Below are positions 1 to 8,079 of a DNA stretch of 64,000 nt, piece by piece. This DNA is from Novosphingobium sp. FSW06-99 (lineage in GTDB: Bacteria > Pseudomonadota > Alphaproteobacteria > Sphingomonadales > Sphingomonadaceae): positions 82,546 to 146,545 of the forward strand of contig NZ_KQ954262.1 of the NCBI RefSeq assembly GCF_001519065.1. The letters are read 5' to 3'. Position numbers and translations under genes: made by a program. The notes under the pieces were generated by a model that was not told the origin of the DNA, made no database searches, and worked only from the letters and a program-made list of their open reading frames with translations. Numbering within the stretch: the stretch's first letter is position 1; each line of letters opens with the position of its first letter.

Positions 1-555
1 CCACAGGCGAGCGATGCCGAAGTGCTGGCACGCGAAACGCTGGCGCATGCCATGCTGCTGACCTTGCGCGGGGTTCCGGCGATCTATGCGGGCGACGAAC
101 AGGGCTTTGCCGGTCTGGGCGATGACCAGCGCGCGCGCGAAGACCAGTTCGGATCACGCGTTCCCGAATACAACGCCGAACGCCTGATCGGCACCGACAC
201 CACCACCGCCACGCCGCATTTCGGTACCGACCATCCGCTGTTCCGGACGATCGCCAGCCTCGCGCGCATCCGCGCGGCCACACCCGCGCTGCGGCGCGGA
301 GAGCAGATCGTGCGTGCGCGTTCGCTCGGCCCCGGCCTATTTGCGGTGTCGCGCCTCGATCCGGTTGATGGACACGAAGTGCTGATCGCCTACAACACCG
401 CCACCACCCCGGTTTCCGCGCAGATCGAGGTGAATGTCGCCACCGCGCATCTGGTCGCGCTGGCCGGAGCCTGCCCTGCCGCCGCCAGCGCCCCCGGCTC
501 TGTGCGGATCGACCTGCCCGCGCTGGGCTATGTGATTTGTGAGGCCCGGAAATGA
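1..555 (+). CDS. GH13 alpha-amylase family glycosidase, C-terminal part (5' end outside window)
   Basis: The frame is open from base 1, so the gene begins upstream. About 184 residues remain. They include the RGVPAIYAGDEQG stretch, which in GH13 enzymes follows the third catalytic acid (the NHD region), and then a C-terminal beta domain. The catalytic nucleophile and acid/base lie outside the window. Its stop overlaps the start of the next GH13 gene, so the two are probably co-translated in an alpha-glucan breakdown operon. Which substrate it prefers (maltodextrin, starch or trehalose-type) cannot be told from this part. Confidence 0.85.
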   Translation, partial: PQASDAEVLARETLAHAMLLTLRGVPAIYAGDEQGFAGLGDDQRAREDQFGSRVPEYNAERLIGTDTTTATPHFGTDHPLFRTIASLARIRAATPALRRGEQIVRARSLGPGLFAVSRLDPVDGHEVLIAYNTATTPVSAQIEVNVATAHLVALAGACPAAASAPGSVRIDLPALGYVICEARK

Positions 556-2189
556 ACGAAACAGCACCGATCTGTGCGATGGACGCACAAACCGGCGGCG
601 AATGGTGGCGTGGCGCGGCGATCTATCAGATCTATCCACGCAGCTTTGCCGACAGCAATGGCGATGGCATCGGCGATCTGCCGGGCATCACCGCCCATCT
701 CGACCATGTGGCGAACCTGGGCGTCGATGCCATCTGGATCTCGCCGTTTTTCACCAGCCCGATGGCCGATTACGGCTATGACGTGGCCGATTACCGCGAT
801 GTCGATCCGACGTTCGGCACGCTGGCCGATTTCGATGCACTGATCGCGCGCGCGCATGCGCTGGGGCTGAAAGTCACCATCGATCTGGTGTTTGCGCATA
901 CCTCCGACCGGCATGCCTGGTTTGCCGACAGCCGCGCCAGTCGCGACGGGGCGCATGCCGATTGGTATGTGTGGGCCGATGCCAATCCCGACGGCACCCC
1001 GCCCAACAACTGGCAATCGGTGTTCGGCGGCCCGGCGTGGACCTGGGACGCGCGGCGCCAGCAATATTATTACCACCAGTTCCTGAAGGAACAGCCGCAG
1101 CTCAATGTCCATTTGCCCGCGGTGCAGGATGCGCTGCTCGACGTGACGCGGTTCTGGCTCGATCGCGGGGTCGACGGGTTCCGCTTCGACGCGCTTAACC
1201 ACTCGATGTTCGACCCGGCATTCACCGACAATCCACCGGTCACCGACAATCGCCCGCGCACCCGCCCCTATGACTTTCAGGTCAAGAAATTCAGCCAGAA
1301 CCACCCCGATGTGGTCGGCTTTGTCGAACGCATCCGCACGGTTTGCGACGCCTATGGCGCGATCTTCACCGTGGCCGAAGTGGGTGGCGACGATGCGATG
1401 CCATTGATGAAGGCCTACACCGCAGGCAACCATCGCCTGTCGAGCGCTTATGGCTTTGATTTTCTCTATGCCCCCGAACTCGATGCCGCGCTGGTCGCCA
1501 AAGTGCTGCGCGACTGGCCCGGCACCCCCGGCGCCGATGGCCAGAGCGAAGGCTGGCCAAGCTGGGCGTTTGAAAACCACGATGCCCCGCGCTGTCTGTC
1601 GCGCTGGGCCGACGATGCCGCGCGCGCGCCGTTTGGACGGATGATCATGGCGCTGCTGGTGGCGTTGCGCGGCAACGTGTTCCTCTATCAAGGGCAGGAA
1701 CTCGGGCTGTTGCAGGATGACATCCCGTTCCATCTGCTGAAAGATCCCGAAGCGATTGCCAACTGGCCGCTGACGCTCAGCCGCGACGGCGTGCGCACGC
1801 CGATGCCGTGGGACAGCCACGCCCCCAACGCCGGTTTCACCGCCGGCACGCCGTGGTTGCCGCTGTCGCCGGGCAACATCGCCCGCGCGGTTTCGGCGCA
1901 AGTTGGCGATCCCGCCACGTTGCTGGCGCATACCCGCGCGATGCTGGCGCTGCGCCGCGCGCATCCGGCGCTGCGGCTCGGCACGGTCGAGGCGCTGACA
2001 GTGGCTGGCGATGTGCTGACGTTCACTCGCCGCGTGGCGGATGAGGCGATCGCCTGCGCGTTCAACATCGGCCGCCATCGGCATGCGCTGGCCGCGCCCG
2101 AGGGCACCCCGCTGCTGGCGCTCAACGGCGCCGACGCACACCATCTGCCCGCCTGGGGCGTACGTTTTACCAAGGAATCCATACTTTGA
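552..2189 (+). CDS. GH13 alpha-glucosidase
   Basis: A 545-residue retaining glycoside hydrolase of the oligo-1,6-glucosidase/alpha-glucosidase type, hydrolysing alpha-linked gluco-oligosaccharides at the non-reducing end. Visible landmarks are AIYQIYPRSF near the N-terminus, GFRFDAL with nucleophile Asp213, TVAEVGG with acid/base Glu276, and FENHDAPR with His343-Asp344. No signal peptide is visible, so it is probably cytoplasmic. The ATG overlaps the stop of the preceding GH13 gene by four bases, and its TGA lies inside the TTG start region of the GH97 gene. This makes a tight three-gene maltodextrin unit. Family assignment is firm; the exact linkage preference is inferred. Confidence 0.93.
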   Translation: MNETAPICAMDAQTGGEWWRGAAIYQIYPRSFADSNGDGIGDLPGITAHLDHVANLGVDAIWISPFFTSPMADYGYDVADYRDVDPTFGTLADFDALIARAHALGLKVTIDLVFAHTSDRHAWFADSRASRDGAHADWYVWADANPDGTPPNNWQSVFGGPAWTWDARRQQYYYHQFLKEQPQLNVHLPAVQDALLDVTRFWLDRGVDGFRFDALNHSMFDPAFTDNPPVTDNRPRTRPYDFQVKKFSQNHPDVVGFVERIRTVCDAYGAIFTVAEVGGDDAMPLMKAYTAGNHRLSSAYGFDFLYAPELDAALVAKVLRDWPGTPGADGQSEGWPSWAFENHDAPRCLSRWADDAARAPFGRMIMALLVALRGNVFLYQGQELGLLQDDIPFHLLKDPEAIANWPLTLSRDGVRTPMPWDSHAPNAGFTAGTPWLPLSPGNIARAVSAQVGDPATLLAHTRAMLALRRAHPALRLGTVEALTVAGDVLTFTRRVADEAIACAFNIGRHRHALAAPEGTPLLALNGADAHHLPAWGVRFTKESIL

Positions 2190-4237
2190 AAGCAAACCTG
2201 TTTGCGCTCGCCGGGCTGATTCTGGCAGGCTTGGCGCCGCACGCGGCAACCGCGCAGACGGCGCCTGTCTGCCGGTCTTCGCCCGATGGCACCAACGCGC
2301 TGTGCGTCGCCCTGGATGGCGATGCGCGGCTGCGCTGGTGGCTCGATCGGCGCGGGCATCCGCTGATCGCGCCGTCACTGATGGGGTTCACGCTGACCGA
2401 CGGGCTCAATCTGGTGCGCGGCTGGACGATCACCGGCAGCGAAACAGCCTCTGGCGATGACACCTGGGAACAGCCGTGGGGCGAGCGCCGCTATGTGCGC
2501 GACCATTACAACGAATTGCTGGTGCACCTGGTCCAGGCCCCCGATCAGGGATCGCGGCATATGGACGTGCGCTTTCGCATCTTCGACAACGGCATCGGCT
2601 TTCGCTATGAATTGCCGAAACAGGCCGCGCTGACGACGCTGCATATCGCCGACGAAGTGACCGAATTCGCGGTTGTGCCCAAAGGCACGGCATGGTGGGA
2701 AACCGGCGGTGAATGGAACCGCTATGAACAGCTCTATCAAAAGACCCCGATCGACGCGGTGGCCACCGCGCACACCCCGGTGACCATGCGGCTCGACGAT
2801 GGCACGCATATCGCCATCCACGAGGCCGCGCTGGTCGACTATGCCGCCTATTGGCTGAAACGCGAAGACGGGCAACGGTTCCGCACCACGCTCGCGCCAT
2901 CGTCACAGGGGCCGCGCGTCACACGCGATCTGCCGTTCAACACCCCGTGGCGCACGATGCGGATTGCCGACGATGCGGCGGGGCTGGTCGAAAACGATCT
3001 GGAACTCAACCTCAACGATCCCAATGCGCTGGGCGACGTGTCGTGGTTCAAGCCGCAGAAATATATCGGCATCTGGTGGAACATGCTCAAGGGCGACTGG
3101 ACCTGGGCGGAAGGCCCGCGCCACGGCGCCACCACGCAGCGCGCCAAGGAATACCTCGATTTCGCCGCCGCGCATGGCTTTTCGGGCGTCCTGATCGAAG
3201 GCTGGGACAAAGGCTGGAACAGCAACTGGCTGGGCCATGGCGCCGATTTCAGCTACACCCGGTCCGCCGATGATTTCAATCTGAAGGCGGTCACCGACTA
3301 TGCGCGCGCCAAGGGCGTAAAGCTGATCGGGCACCACGAAACCGGCGGCAATATTGCCAATTACGAGGCGCAGCTTGACGATGCGATGAAGCTTTACGCC
3401 TCGGTCGGGGTCAATATGGTCAAGACCGGCTATGTCGCCGATGCGGGCGGGATCGAAGCGCCCGGCGACCGGCCCGGCGAAGTGCGGATGGAATGGCACG
3501 ATGGCCAGCGCCAGGTCCAGCACCACCTCAAAGTGGTCGAAACCGCCGCGAAATACCACATCGCCATCGACACCCACGAACCGGTCAAGGACACCGGGCT
3601 GCGCCGCACCTATCCCAACTGGGTCGCTCGCGAAGGCGCGCGCGGGATGGAATACAACGCGCACGGCGCCTATTCCAACCCGCCCGAACACGAGGCCACG
3701 CTGGTCTATACCCGCATGCTGTCGGGCCCGATGGATTTCACCCCCGGCGTGCTCAGCCTCGAAGGCGACCTGCATGTGCCGCTCGCCTCGACATTGGCGA
3801 AGCAGCTCGGGCTCTATCTGGCGCTCTATTCGCCGATCCAGATGGCGGCCGACAGCATCGACCATCTGGCGCAATACCCGCGCGAGCTGGAATTCATCCG
3901 CCAGGTCCCCGCCGACTGGGCGCAAAGCCACCTGATCGCCGGCAGCGTGGGCGAATATGCCATTTTCGCGCGGCAGGATCGCAACAGCGCGGACTGGTAT
4001 GTTGGCGGCGTCAACGACGCCACCGCCCGCACACTGACACTGCATTTCGATTTTCTCGACGCGGGCAAGACCTACCGCGCGACGATCTATCAGGATGCGC
4101 CGGGCATCACCTATCTCGACGACAGCCGCCACCGCATTGCCTATGCCACGCGCGACGTCAAAAAGGGCGACGTGCTGACGCTGTGGCTGGCGCCCGGCGG
4201 TGGTGCGGCGATGCGTCTTGCCGCGCCAAAGCCATGA
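2186..4237 (+). CDS. GH97 alpha-glucosidase (SusB-like), secreted
   Basis: A 683-residue protein with an N-terminal signal peptide ending near ATAQ (residues 21-24), so probably periplasmic. The three glutamates used by inverting GH97 enzymes such as SusB are all present: HHETGG (Glu385), DTHEPVK (Glu465) and EGARGMEYN (Glu489). An inverting alpha-glucosidase is therefore expected rather than the retaining alpha-galactosidase branch. The start is a TTG at 2186 with an AAGGA ribosome site ten bases upstream, overlapping the GH13 stop. It would cut maltodextrins in the periplasm before import and cytoplasmic GH13 action. No transporter or receptor of this set is inside the window. Confidence 0.92.
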   Translation: MKANLFALAGLILAGLAPHAATAQTAPVCRSSPDGTNALCVALDGDARLRWWLDRRGHPLIAPSLMGFTLTDGLNLVRGWTITGSETASGDDTWEQPWGERRYVRDHYNELLVHLVQAPDQGSRHMDVRFRIFDNGIGFRYELPKQAALTTLHIADEVTEFAVVPKGTAWWETGGEWNRYEQLYQKTPIDAVATAHTPVTMRLDDGTHIAIHEAALVDYAAYWLKREDGQRFRTTLAPSSQGPRVTRDLPFNTPWRTMRIADDAAGLVENDLELNLNDPNALGDVSWFKPQKYIGIWWNMLKGDWTWAEGPRHGATTQRAKEYLDFAAAHGFSGVLIEGWDKGWNSNWLGHGADFSYTRSADDFNLKAVTDYARAKGVKLIGHHETGGNIANYEAQLDDAMKLYASVGVNMVKTGYVADAGGIEAPGDRPGEVRMEWHDGQRQVQHHLKVVETAAKYHIAIDTHEPVKDTGLRRTYPNWVAREGARGMEYNAHGAYSNPPEHEATLVYTRMLSGPMDFTPGVLSLEGDLHVPLASTLAKQLGLYLALYSPIQMAADSIDHLAQYPRELEFIRQVPADWAQSHLIAGSVGEYAIFARQDRNSADWYVGGVNDATARTLTLHFDFLDAGKTYRATIYQDAPGITYLDDSRHRIAYATRDVKKGDVLTLWLAPGGGAAMRLAAPKP

Positions 4238-4244
4238 GGGACTT

Positions 4245-4262
4245 TACTCTATCGTTATAGTA
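4245..4262 (+). promoter_or_regulatory. Imperfect inverted repeat before the YeiH-like gene
   Basis: TACTCTA at 4245-4251 and TATAGTA at 4256-4262 form an imperfect dyad in the 68-base gap in front of the YeiH-like gene. It may be an operator or part of a promoter. The nearby text ACTCTAT...GTAGAC recurs, with different spacing, on the reverse strand at 60559-60584. Confidence 0.3.
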
Positions 4263-4305
4263 GACTATTTGGCCTGCCCGTAAGCGACACGGGGGCACAA
4301 GAGTC

Positions 4306-5673
4306 ATGACGGACGGCGAATCGATCCAACCCGCCAGCGGGCGACGCAACGAAGACTGGTGGGCGATCGGCATCGGACTTGGTCTGGTGATCGCCGCGCT
4401 GGTGCTGGCACGGCTGGGGCTGTCGTTGCGCTGGCTGGCAGTGCTACCGCCGCGCTGGACGCAATTTGCGCAGATCACCGCCGATCTGACGACCAACTGG
4501 CCGCGCTATCTGGCGCAACTGGCGTTCTGGGCCGTGGTGTTCGGGGCTACCTTGCGCGCGCTGGGCTATCGCGTGGTCGATTTTCTGGCCGCCTTCGTGC
4601 CGCTTTATCTTGTCGCCTATGCCATCTTCGTGATCGGGCAATGGGACAAGGCGGTGGTCTACAATCTCGAACCACCCCTGATCGCGCTGCTGCTCGGGCT
4701 GATCATTGCCAACACCACACGCATTCCCGACCGGTTCGCGGCGGGGCTGCGTGGGGAATTGTATGTCAAGACCGGCATCGTCCTGCTGGGGGCGACCGTG
4801 CCGCTGACCCTGATTGTGCTGGCCGGGCCAGTCGCGGTCGGACAGGCGGCGATCGTGTCGATCGCGACATTCCTGGTGATCTATGCAGTGGCGGTAAAGC
4901 TGGGACTCGATCGCCGGTTTGCCGCGACGCTGGGCGTGGGCGGCGCGGTGTGCGGGGTCTCGGCGGCGATCGCGATTGCCGGTGCGGTCGGCGCGCGGCG
5001 CGAAAACGCCTCCGTCACCATTTCGGCGGTGGTGCTGTGGGCAATCGTGATGATCTTTGCGCTGCCGCTGGTGTCGCGCGAATTGCTCCTGCCCACTGGC
5101 GTTGCCGGGGCGTGGATCGGCACATCGGAATTCGCCGATGCGGCCGGGATCGCGGCGGCGCAGGCCTATGGCGGGTTTGCCGGCAAAGTCGCTGGCATCA
5201 CCGGCACCGCCGAACAGGCGTTGCAGGCTTTTACGCTGATGAAAGTGCTGGGTCGCGACGTGTGGATCGGTATCTGGGCGGTCGTGCTGGCAATTGTCGC
5301 CACCACCCGCTGGCGCGATGAACCGGGCACCGGCGCGCCCGACGTTCACGAAATCTGGCGCCGTTTTCCCAAGTTCGTGATCGGGTTTCTGGCGGCCTCT
5401 GCAATCGTGTCGATCGCCACCGCCGGGCTGTCGCTGGCCGCCTACAACAAAGTGGCGGTGCCGGGATTTGTCGGGCCGATCAAGGATCTGCGTACCTGGG
5501 CGTTCATCTTCTGCTTTTTCAGCATCGGCCTGACCACCCGTTTCGACCAGTTTGCCCGCACCGGGGCAAAGCCGCTGGCCGCGTTTTCGGTCGGCGTAGC
5601 GGTCAATGTGGTGCTCGGCTTTGTACTGTCGGTCTATGTCTTTGGTGGGTACTGGCAACATCTGGGGCAGTGA
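4306..5673 (+). CDS. YeiH/UPF0324-type putative sulfate exporter family membrane protein
   Basis: A 455-residue polytopic inner-membrane protein with about eleven hydrophobic segments. It contains the family-typical LRGELYVKTGIVLLGATV stretch, the GVGGAVCGVSAAIA stretch and a C-terminal FIFCFFSIGLTTRF segment. Bacterial YeiH-like proteins are annotated as putative sulfate exporters, but the substrate has rarely been tested. The ATG at 4306 follows an AAGAG-like ribosome site. A 68-base gap with a short inverted repeat separates it from the GH97 gene. A small Cys-rich gene follows one base after its stop. The link to sulfur metabolism is family knowledge plus the island near 48.6-63.2 kb, not proof. 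Confidence 0.8.
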   Translation: MTDGESIQPASGRRNEDWWAIGIGLGLVIAALVLARLGLSLRWLAVLPPRWTQFAQITADLTTNWPRYLAQLAFWAVVFGATLRALGYRVVDFLAAFVPLYLVAYAIFVIGQWDKAVVYNLEPPLIALLLGLIIANTTRIPDRFAAGLRGELYVKTGIVLLGATVPLTLIVLAGPVAVGQAAIVSIATFLVIYAVAVKLGLDRRFAATLGVGGAVCGVSAAIAIAGAVGARRENASVTISAVVLWAIVMIFALPLVSRELLLPTGVAGAWIGTSEFADAAGIAAAQAYGGFAGKVAGITGTAEQALQAFTLMKVLGRDVWIGIWAVVLAIVATTRWRDEPGTGAPDVHEIWRRFPKFVIGFLAASAIVSIATAGLSLAAYNKVAVPGFVGPIKDLRTWAFIFCFFSIGLTTRFDQFARTGAKPLAAFSVGVAVNVVLGFVLSVYVFGGYWQHLGQ

Positions 5674-5674
5674 C

Positions 5675-5875
5675 ATGGGGCTGTTTGCCCGCGCCCAGCC
5701 TTGCGCAGGTTGCGCGCATTTCTGCACGGACCCGCGCGCGATCGAGGCGGCGTTCGGCGGGCTGGCGGTGCTGTCGTCTGCCGATGCGGCTGTGCGCGGG
5801 CGCGACGGGCTATGCCGCCATCATGACCGGATGACCAACGGTCGTCGCCGCTGTGAGGCGTATAGCGCGGGCTGA
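5675..5875 (+). CDS. Small Cys-rich protein, function unknown
   Basis: A 66-residue frame starting one base after the YeiH-like stop. It contains PCAGCAHFC near the N-terminus, then DGLCRHHDR and RRCEAYS, giving five cysteines and a His pair that could bind zinc or another metal. The spacing and the codon pattern of the surrounding operon make it look real. It resembles short uncharacterised sphingomonad proteins with a CxxC-type head, but I cannot name a family. Translational coupling with the exporter suggests a joint job, which is inference only. Confidence 0.6.
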   Translation: MGLFARAQPCAGCAHFCTDPRAIEAAFGGLAVLSSADAAVRGRDGLCRHHDRMTNGRRRCEAYSAG

Positions 5876-5922
5876 CCTTGCCCGATATAACCCGCCGCAG
5901 TTTGACCCGGTGGGAGATGGCA

Positions 5923-6780
5923 ATGCGTTGGACGGTGGATTCGGAAACGGGTGTTTTGACCGATGTGCTGCTGTGCCCGCCCGATCACTATCGCTGGCTT
6001 GAAACCAACGCCGTCGCCGTTTCTACGCTGGCCTCTTCGGCGCAGTTCAACCGGGCCGAAATGCTGCGCCAGTGGGACGGTCTGCTCGAAGCAATCACTG
6101 CGGCAGGGGTGCGCCCGCATTTCCTGACCCCCAGCCCGGCCCATCCCTATCAGGTCTATACCCGCGATTCGAGCCAGACCACGCCATGGGGGCCGGTGCT
6201 GACGCAACTCGCGCTGCCGCAGCGACGCGGCGAATATGCCGCCGTGCTCGATTTTCACCTCGCCGCCGACGGCTTTTACCGGTTCGGCAGCGAGGGCGTG
6301 TTCGAAGGCGGCGATATCCACATCGTGCGCCCCGGCCTGATGATCATCGGCCATTCAGGCGTGCGCACCAATCGTCAGGGCGCCGAACAGTTTGCCGGAT
6401 GGTTCGCGGCACAGGGCTGGACCACCCGGCTGGAAGAATTCCCCGAACATTTCCTGCACCTCGACGTGCTGTTCTGCATGGCGACCGACCGTCTGGCCGT
6501 GGCCTGTATCGATGTGCTGGGCGAGGATTTCGCGCGGTTTCTGGCGGCGCATGGCATCGACATTGTCGCGGCAAGCTATCCCGAAGTCATGGCGATGAGC
6601 TGCAACCTGCTGGCGCTGGGCGATGATCGCGTGATCAGCCCGGCGCACAGCGTGCGCATCAACGCCGAATTGCGCGCACGCGGGGTAACCGTGATCGACC
6701 CGCCACTCGACATGTTTGCGCGCGGCGGCGGCTCGATCCATTGCATGACAATGCCGCTGCACCGCGAGCCGCTGGCATGA
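5923..6780 (+). CDS. Deiminase-fold amidinohydrolase (dimethylarginine dimethylaminohydrolase/arginine deiminase family)
   Basis: A 285-residue enzyme of the guanidino-modifying superfamily. Visible active-site elements are YTRDSSQ (about residues 79-85), FEGGDIH with Glu128 and Asp131, HFLHLD with His179, and GGGSIHCMT with the expected nucleophile Cys274. Members hydrolyse guanidino groups to ureido groups, releasing ammonia or methylamines; the substrate here is unknown. The ATG at 5923 has a GGGAG site six bases upstream, better than the adjacent ATG at 5917 or an upstream TTG. Its stop overlaps the start of an N-carbamoyl-amino-acid hydrolase, which could act on its product. A dimethylarginine-specific role is possible but not shown. 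Confidence 0.82.
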   Translation: MRWTVDSETGVLTDVLLCPPDHYRWLETNAVAVSTLASSAQFNRAEMLRQWDGLLEAITAAGVRPHFLTPSPAHPYQVYTRDSSQTTPWGPVLTQLALPQRRGEYAAVLDFHLAADGFYRFGSEGVFEGGDIHIVRPGLMIIGHSGVRTNRQGAEQFAGWFAAQGWTTRLEEFPEHFLHLDVLFCMATDRLAVACIDVLGEDFARFLAAHGIDIVAASYPEVMAMSCNLLALGDDRVISPAHSVRINAELRARGVTVIDPPLDMFARGGGSIHCMTMPLHREPLA

Positions 6781-8024
6781 GCGCGGATCTGCGCATCGCA
6801 GGCGCGCGCCTGTGGGACAGCCTGTGCGAAAGCGCGCAGTTCGGCGCCATTCCCGGAACCGAGCGCGGGATGTGCCGCCTGACCCTGTCGGACGAGGATG
6901 CTGCCGTGCGCCGCTGGTTTGTCGCAGCGTGCGAGGACATCGGCATGACCGTGTCGTTCGACCGGCTGGGCACGATCCGCGCCCGCCGCGAAGGCACCGA
7001 ACCGGGCCTTGCGCCGATCGCGATCGGCAGCCATCTCGATACCCAGCCGACCGGCGGACGGTTCGACGGCATCCTGGGCGTGCTGGCCGGGCTGGAAGTT
7101 GTGCGCACGTTGCACGATGCCGGGATCGTCACGCGTCATCCGATCGAGGTGATCGACTGGACCAACGAGGAAGGCGCGCGGTTTGCCCCGGCGATGGTGT
7201 CCTCGGGCGTGTTCGCCGGGGTGTTCAGCCTCGATTATGCGCTGGGCCAGGTCGATCGCGACGGGGTGACTTTGGGCCAGGCGCTCGAACGCTCGGGCTT
7301 TGCCGGGCAAACCGATCCCGCCGACCATCCCATGGCGGCGCATTTCGAGCTGCATATCGAACAGGGCCCGGTGCTCGAAAACGAAGGGCTGGAAATCGGC
7401 GTGGTCGGCGGGGTGCAAGGCATCCGCTGGTACGATGTCGTGGTCAAAGGGCAGACCTGCCATGCCGGAACAACCCCGATGGCGCTGCGCCGCGACGCGC
7501 TCCACTCTGCCGCGCGGCTGGCGGTGGCAATCGATGCCATCGGCCGGTCCGATCCCGGTGCTTCGCTATCGACCATCGGCCTGTTCCAGGCCTATCCCGG
7601 ATCGCGCAACACCGCGCCGGGCGAAGTGCGGCTGACCGTCGATCTGCGCCATCCCGAAGTGGCCGGGCTCGACCGGATGGAGGCCGCGCTGCAGGCAGAC
7701 ATCGCCACGCTCGAAGGCGATCTGGGCGTGGCCATCGCGGTGACCCCGGTGTGGTCATCGCCCCCGGTCACGTTCGATCCCGGCGTACTGAACGCGATTG
7801 CGGGGGCAACGCAACGGCTGGGCTATTCGCACCGTACGATGTTGTCGGGCGCAGGGCACGATTCTGTCTATACTGCGCGTGTCGCGCCGACCGGCATGAT
7901 CTTCATCCCTTGCGAAAACGGCATCAGCCACAACATCGCCGAAAACATCACCCCAGCGCAGGCCGAACGCGGCGCCAATGTGCTGTTGCAGGCGGTGCTC
8001 GATTACGACCGCCACAACGCATGA
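6777..8024 (+). CDS. M20-family Zn-dependent N-carbamoyl-L-amino-acid hydrolase / allantoate amidohydrolase type
   Basis: A 415-residue cytoplasmic binuclear metallohydrolase of the HyuC/AllC/beta-ureidopropionase group. The metal-binding motifs are complete: GSHLDTQ (His87), GRFDGILG (Asp97), TNEEGARF (Glu131-Glu132), LHIEQGP, and SHNIAEN near the C-terminus. CHAGTTPM is the usual dimer-interface histidine region. These enzymes hydrolyse an N-carbamoyl (ureido) group to amine, CO2 and ammonia. The ATG overlaps the stop of the deiminase-like gene (ATGA), so the pair is probably co-translated and may work in sequence. Whether the true substrate is an N-carbamoyl amino acid, allantoate or another ureido acid cannot be decided from sequence. 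Confidence 0.88.
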   Translation: MSADLRIAGARLWDSLCESAQFGAIPGTERGMCRLTLSDEDAAVRRWFVAACEDIGMTVSFDRLGTIRARREGTEPGLAPIAIGSHLDTQPTGGRFDGILGVLAGLEVVRTLHDAGIVTRHPIEVIDWTNEEGARFAPAMVSSGVFAGVFSLDYALGQVDRDGVTLGQALERSGFAGQTDPADHPMAAHFELHIEQGPVLENEGLEIGVVGGVQGIRWYDVVVKGQTCHAGTTPMALRRDALHSAARLAVAIDAIGRSDPGASLSTIGLFQAYPGSRNTAPGEVRLTVDLRHPEVAGLDRMEAALQADIATLEGDLGVAIAVTPVWSSPPVTFDPGVLNAIAGATQRLGYSHRTMLSGAGHDSVYTARVAPTGMIFIPCENGISHNIAENITPAQAERGANVLLQAVLDYDRHNA

Positions 8025-8029
8025 AAAAA

Positions 8030-8055
8030 GGGCCGGTGGTTTACGCCACCGGCCC
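8030..8055. terminator. Bidirectional intrinsic terminator
   Basis: GGGCCGGTGG (8030-8039) pairs perfectly with CCACCGGCCC (8046-8055) around a six-base loop. An A-run at 8024-8029 gives a T-run on the minus strand. The hairpin lies between the convergent hydrolase and TonB receptor genes. Confidence 0.85.
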
Positions 8056-8079
8056 TTCCCGTTGATCAGATCGCAGTGA

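Noticed and set aside
528..2378. Long open frame on the minus strand opposite the GH13 gene
   Set aside because: The plus-strand gene shows all GH13 motifs. The minus frame is rich in Arg, Ala, Gly and His with no domain, as expected from GC-rich antisense.
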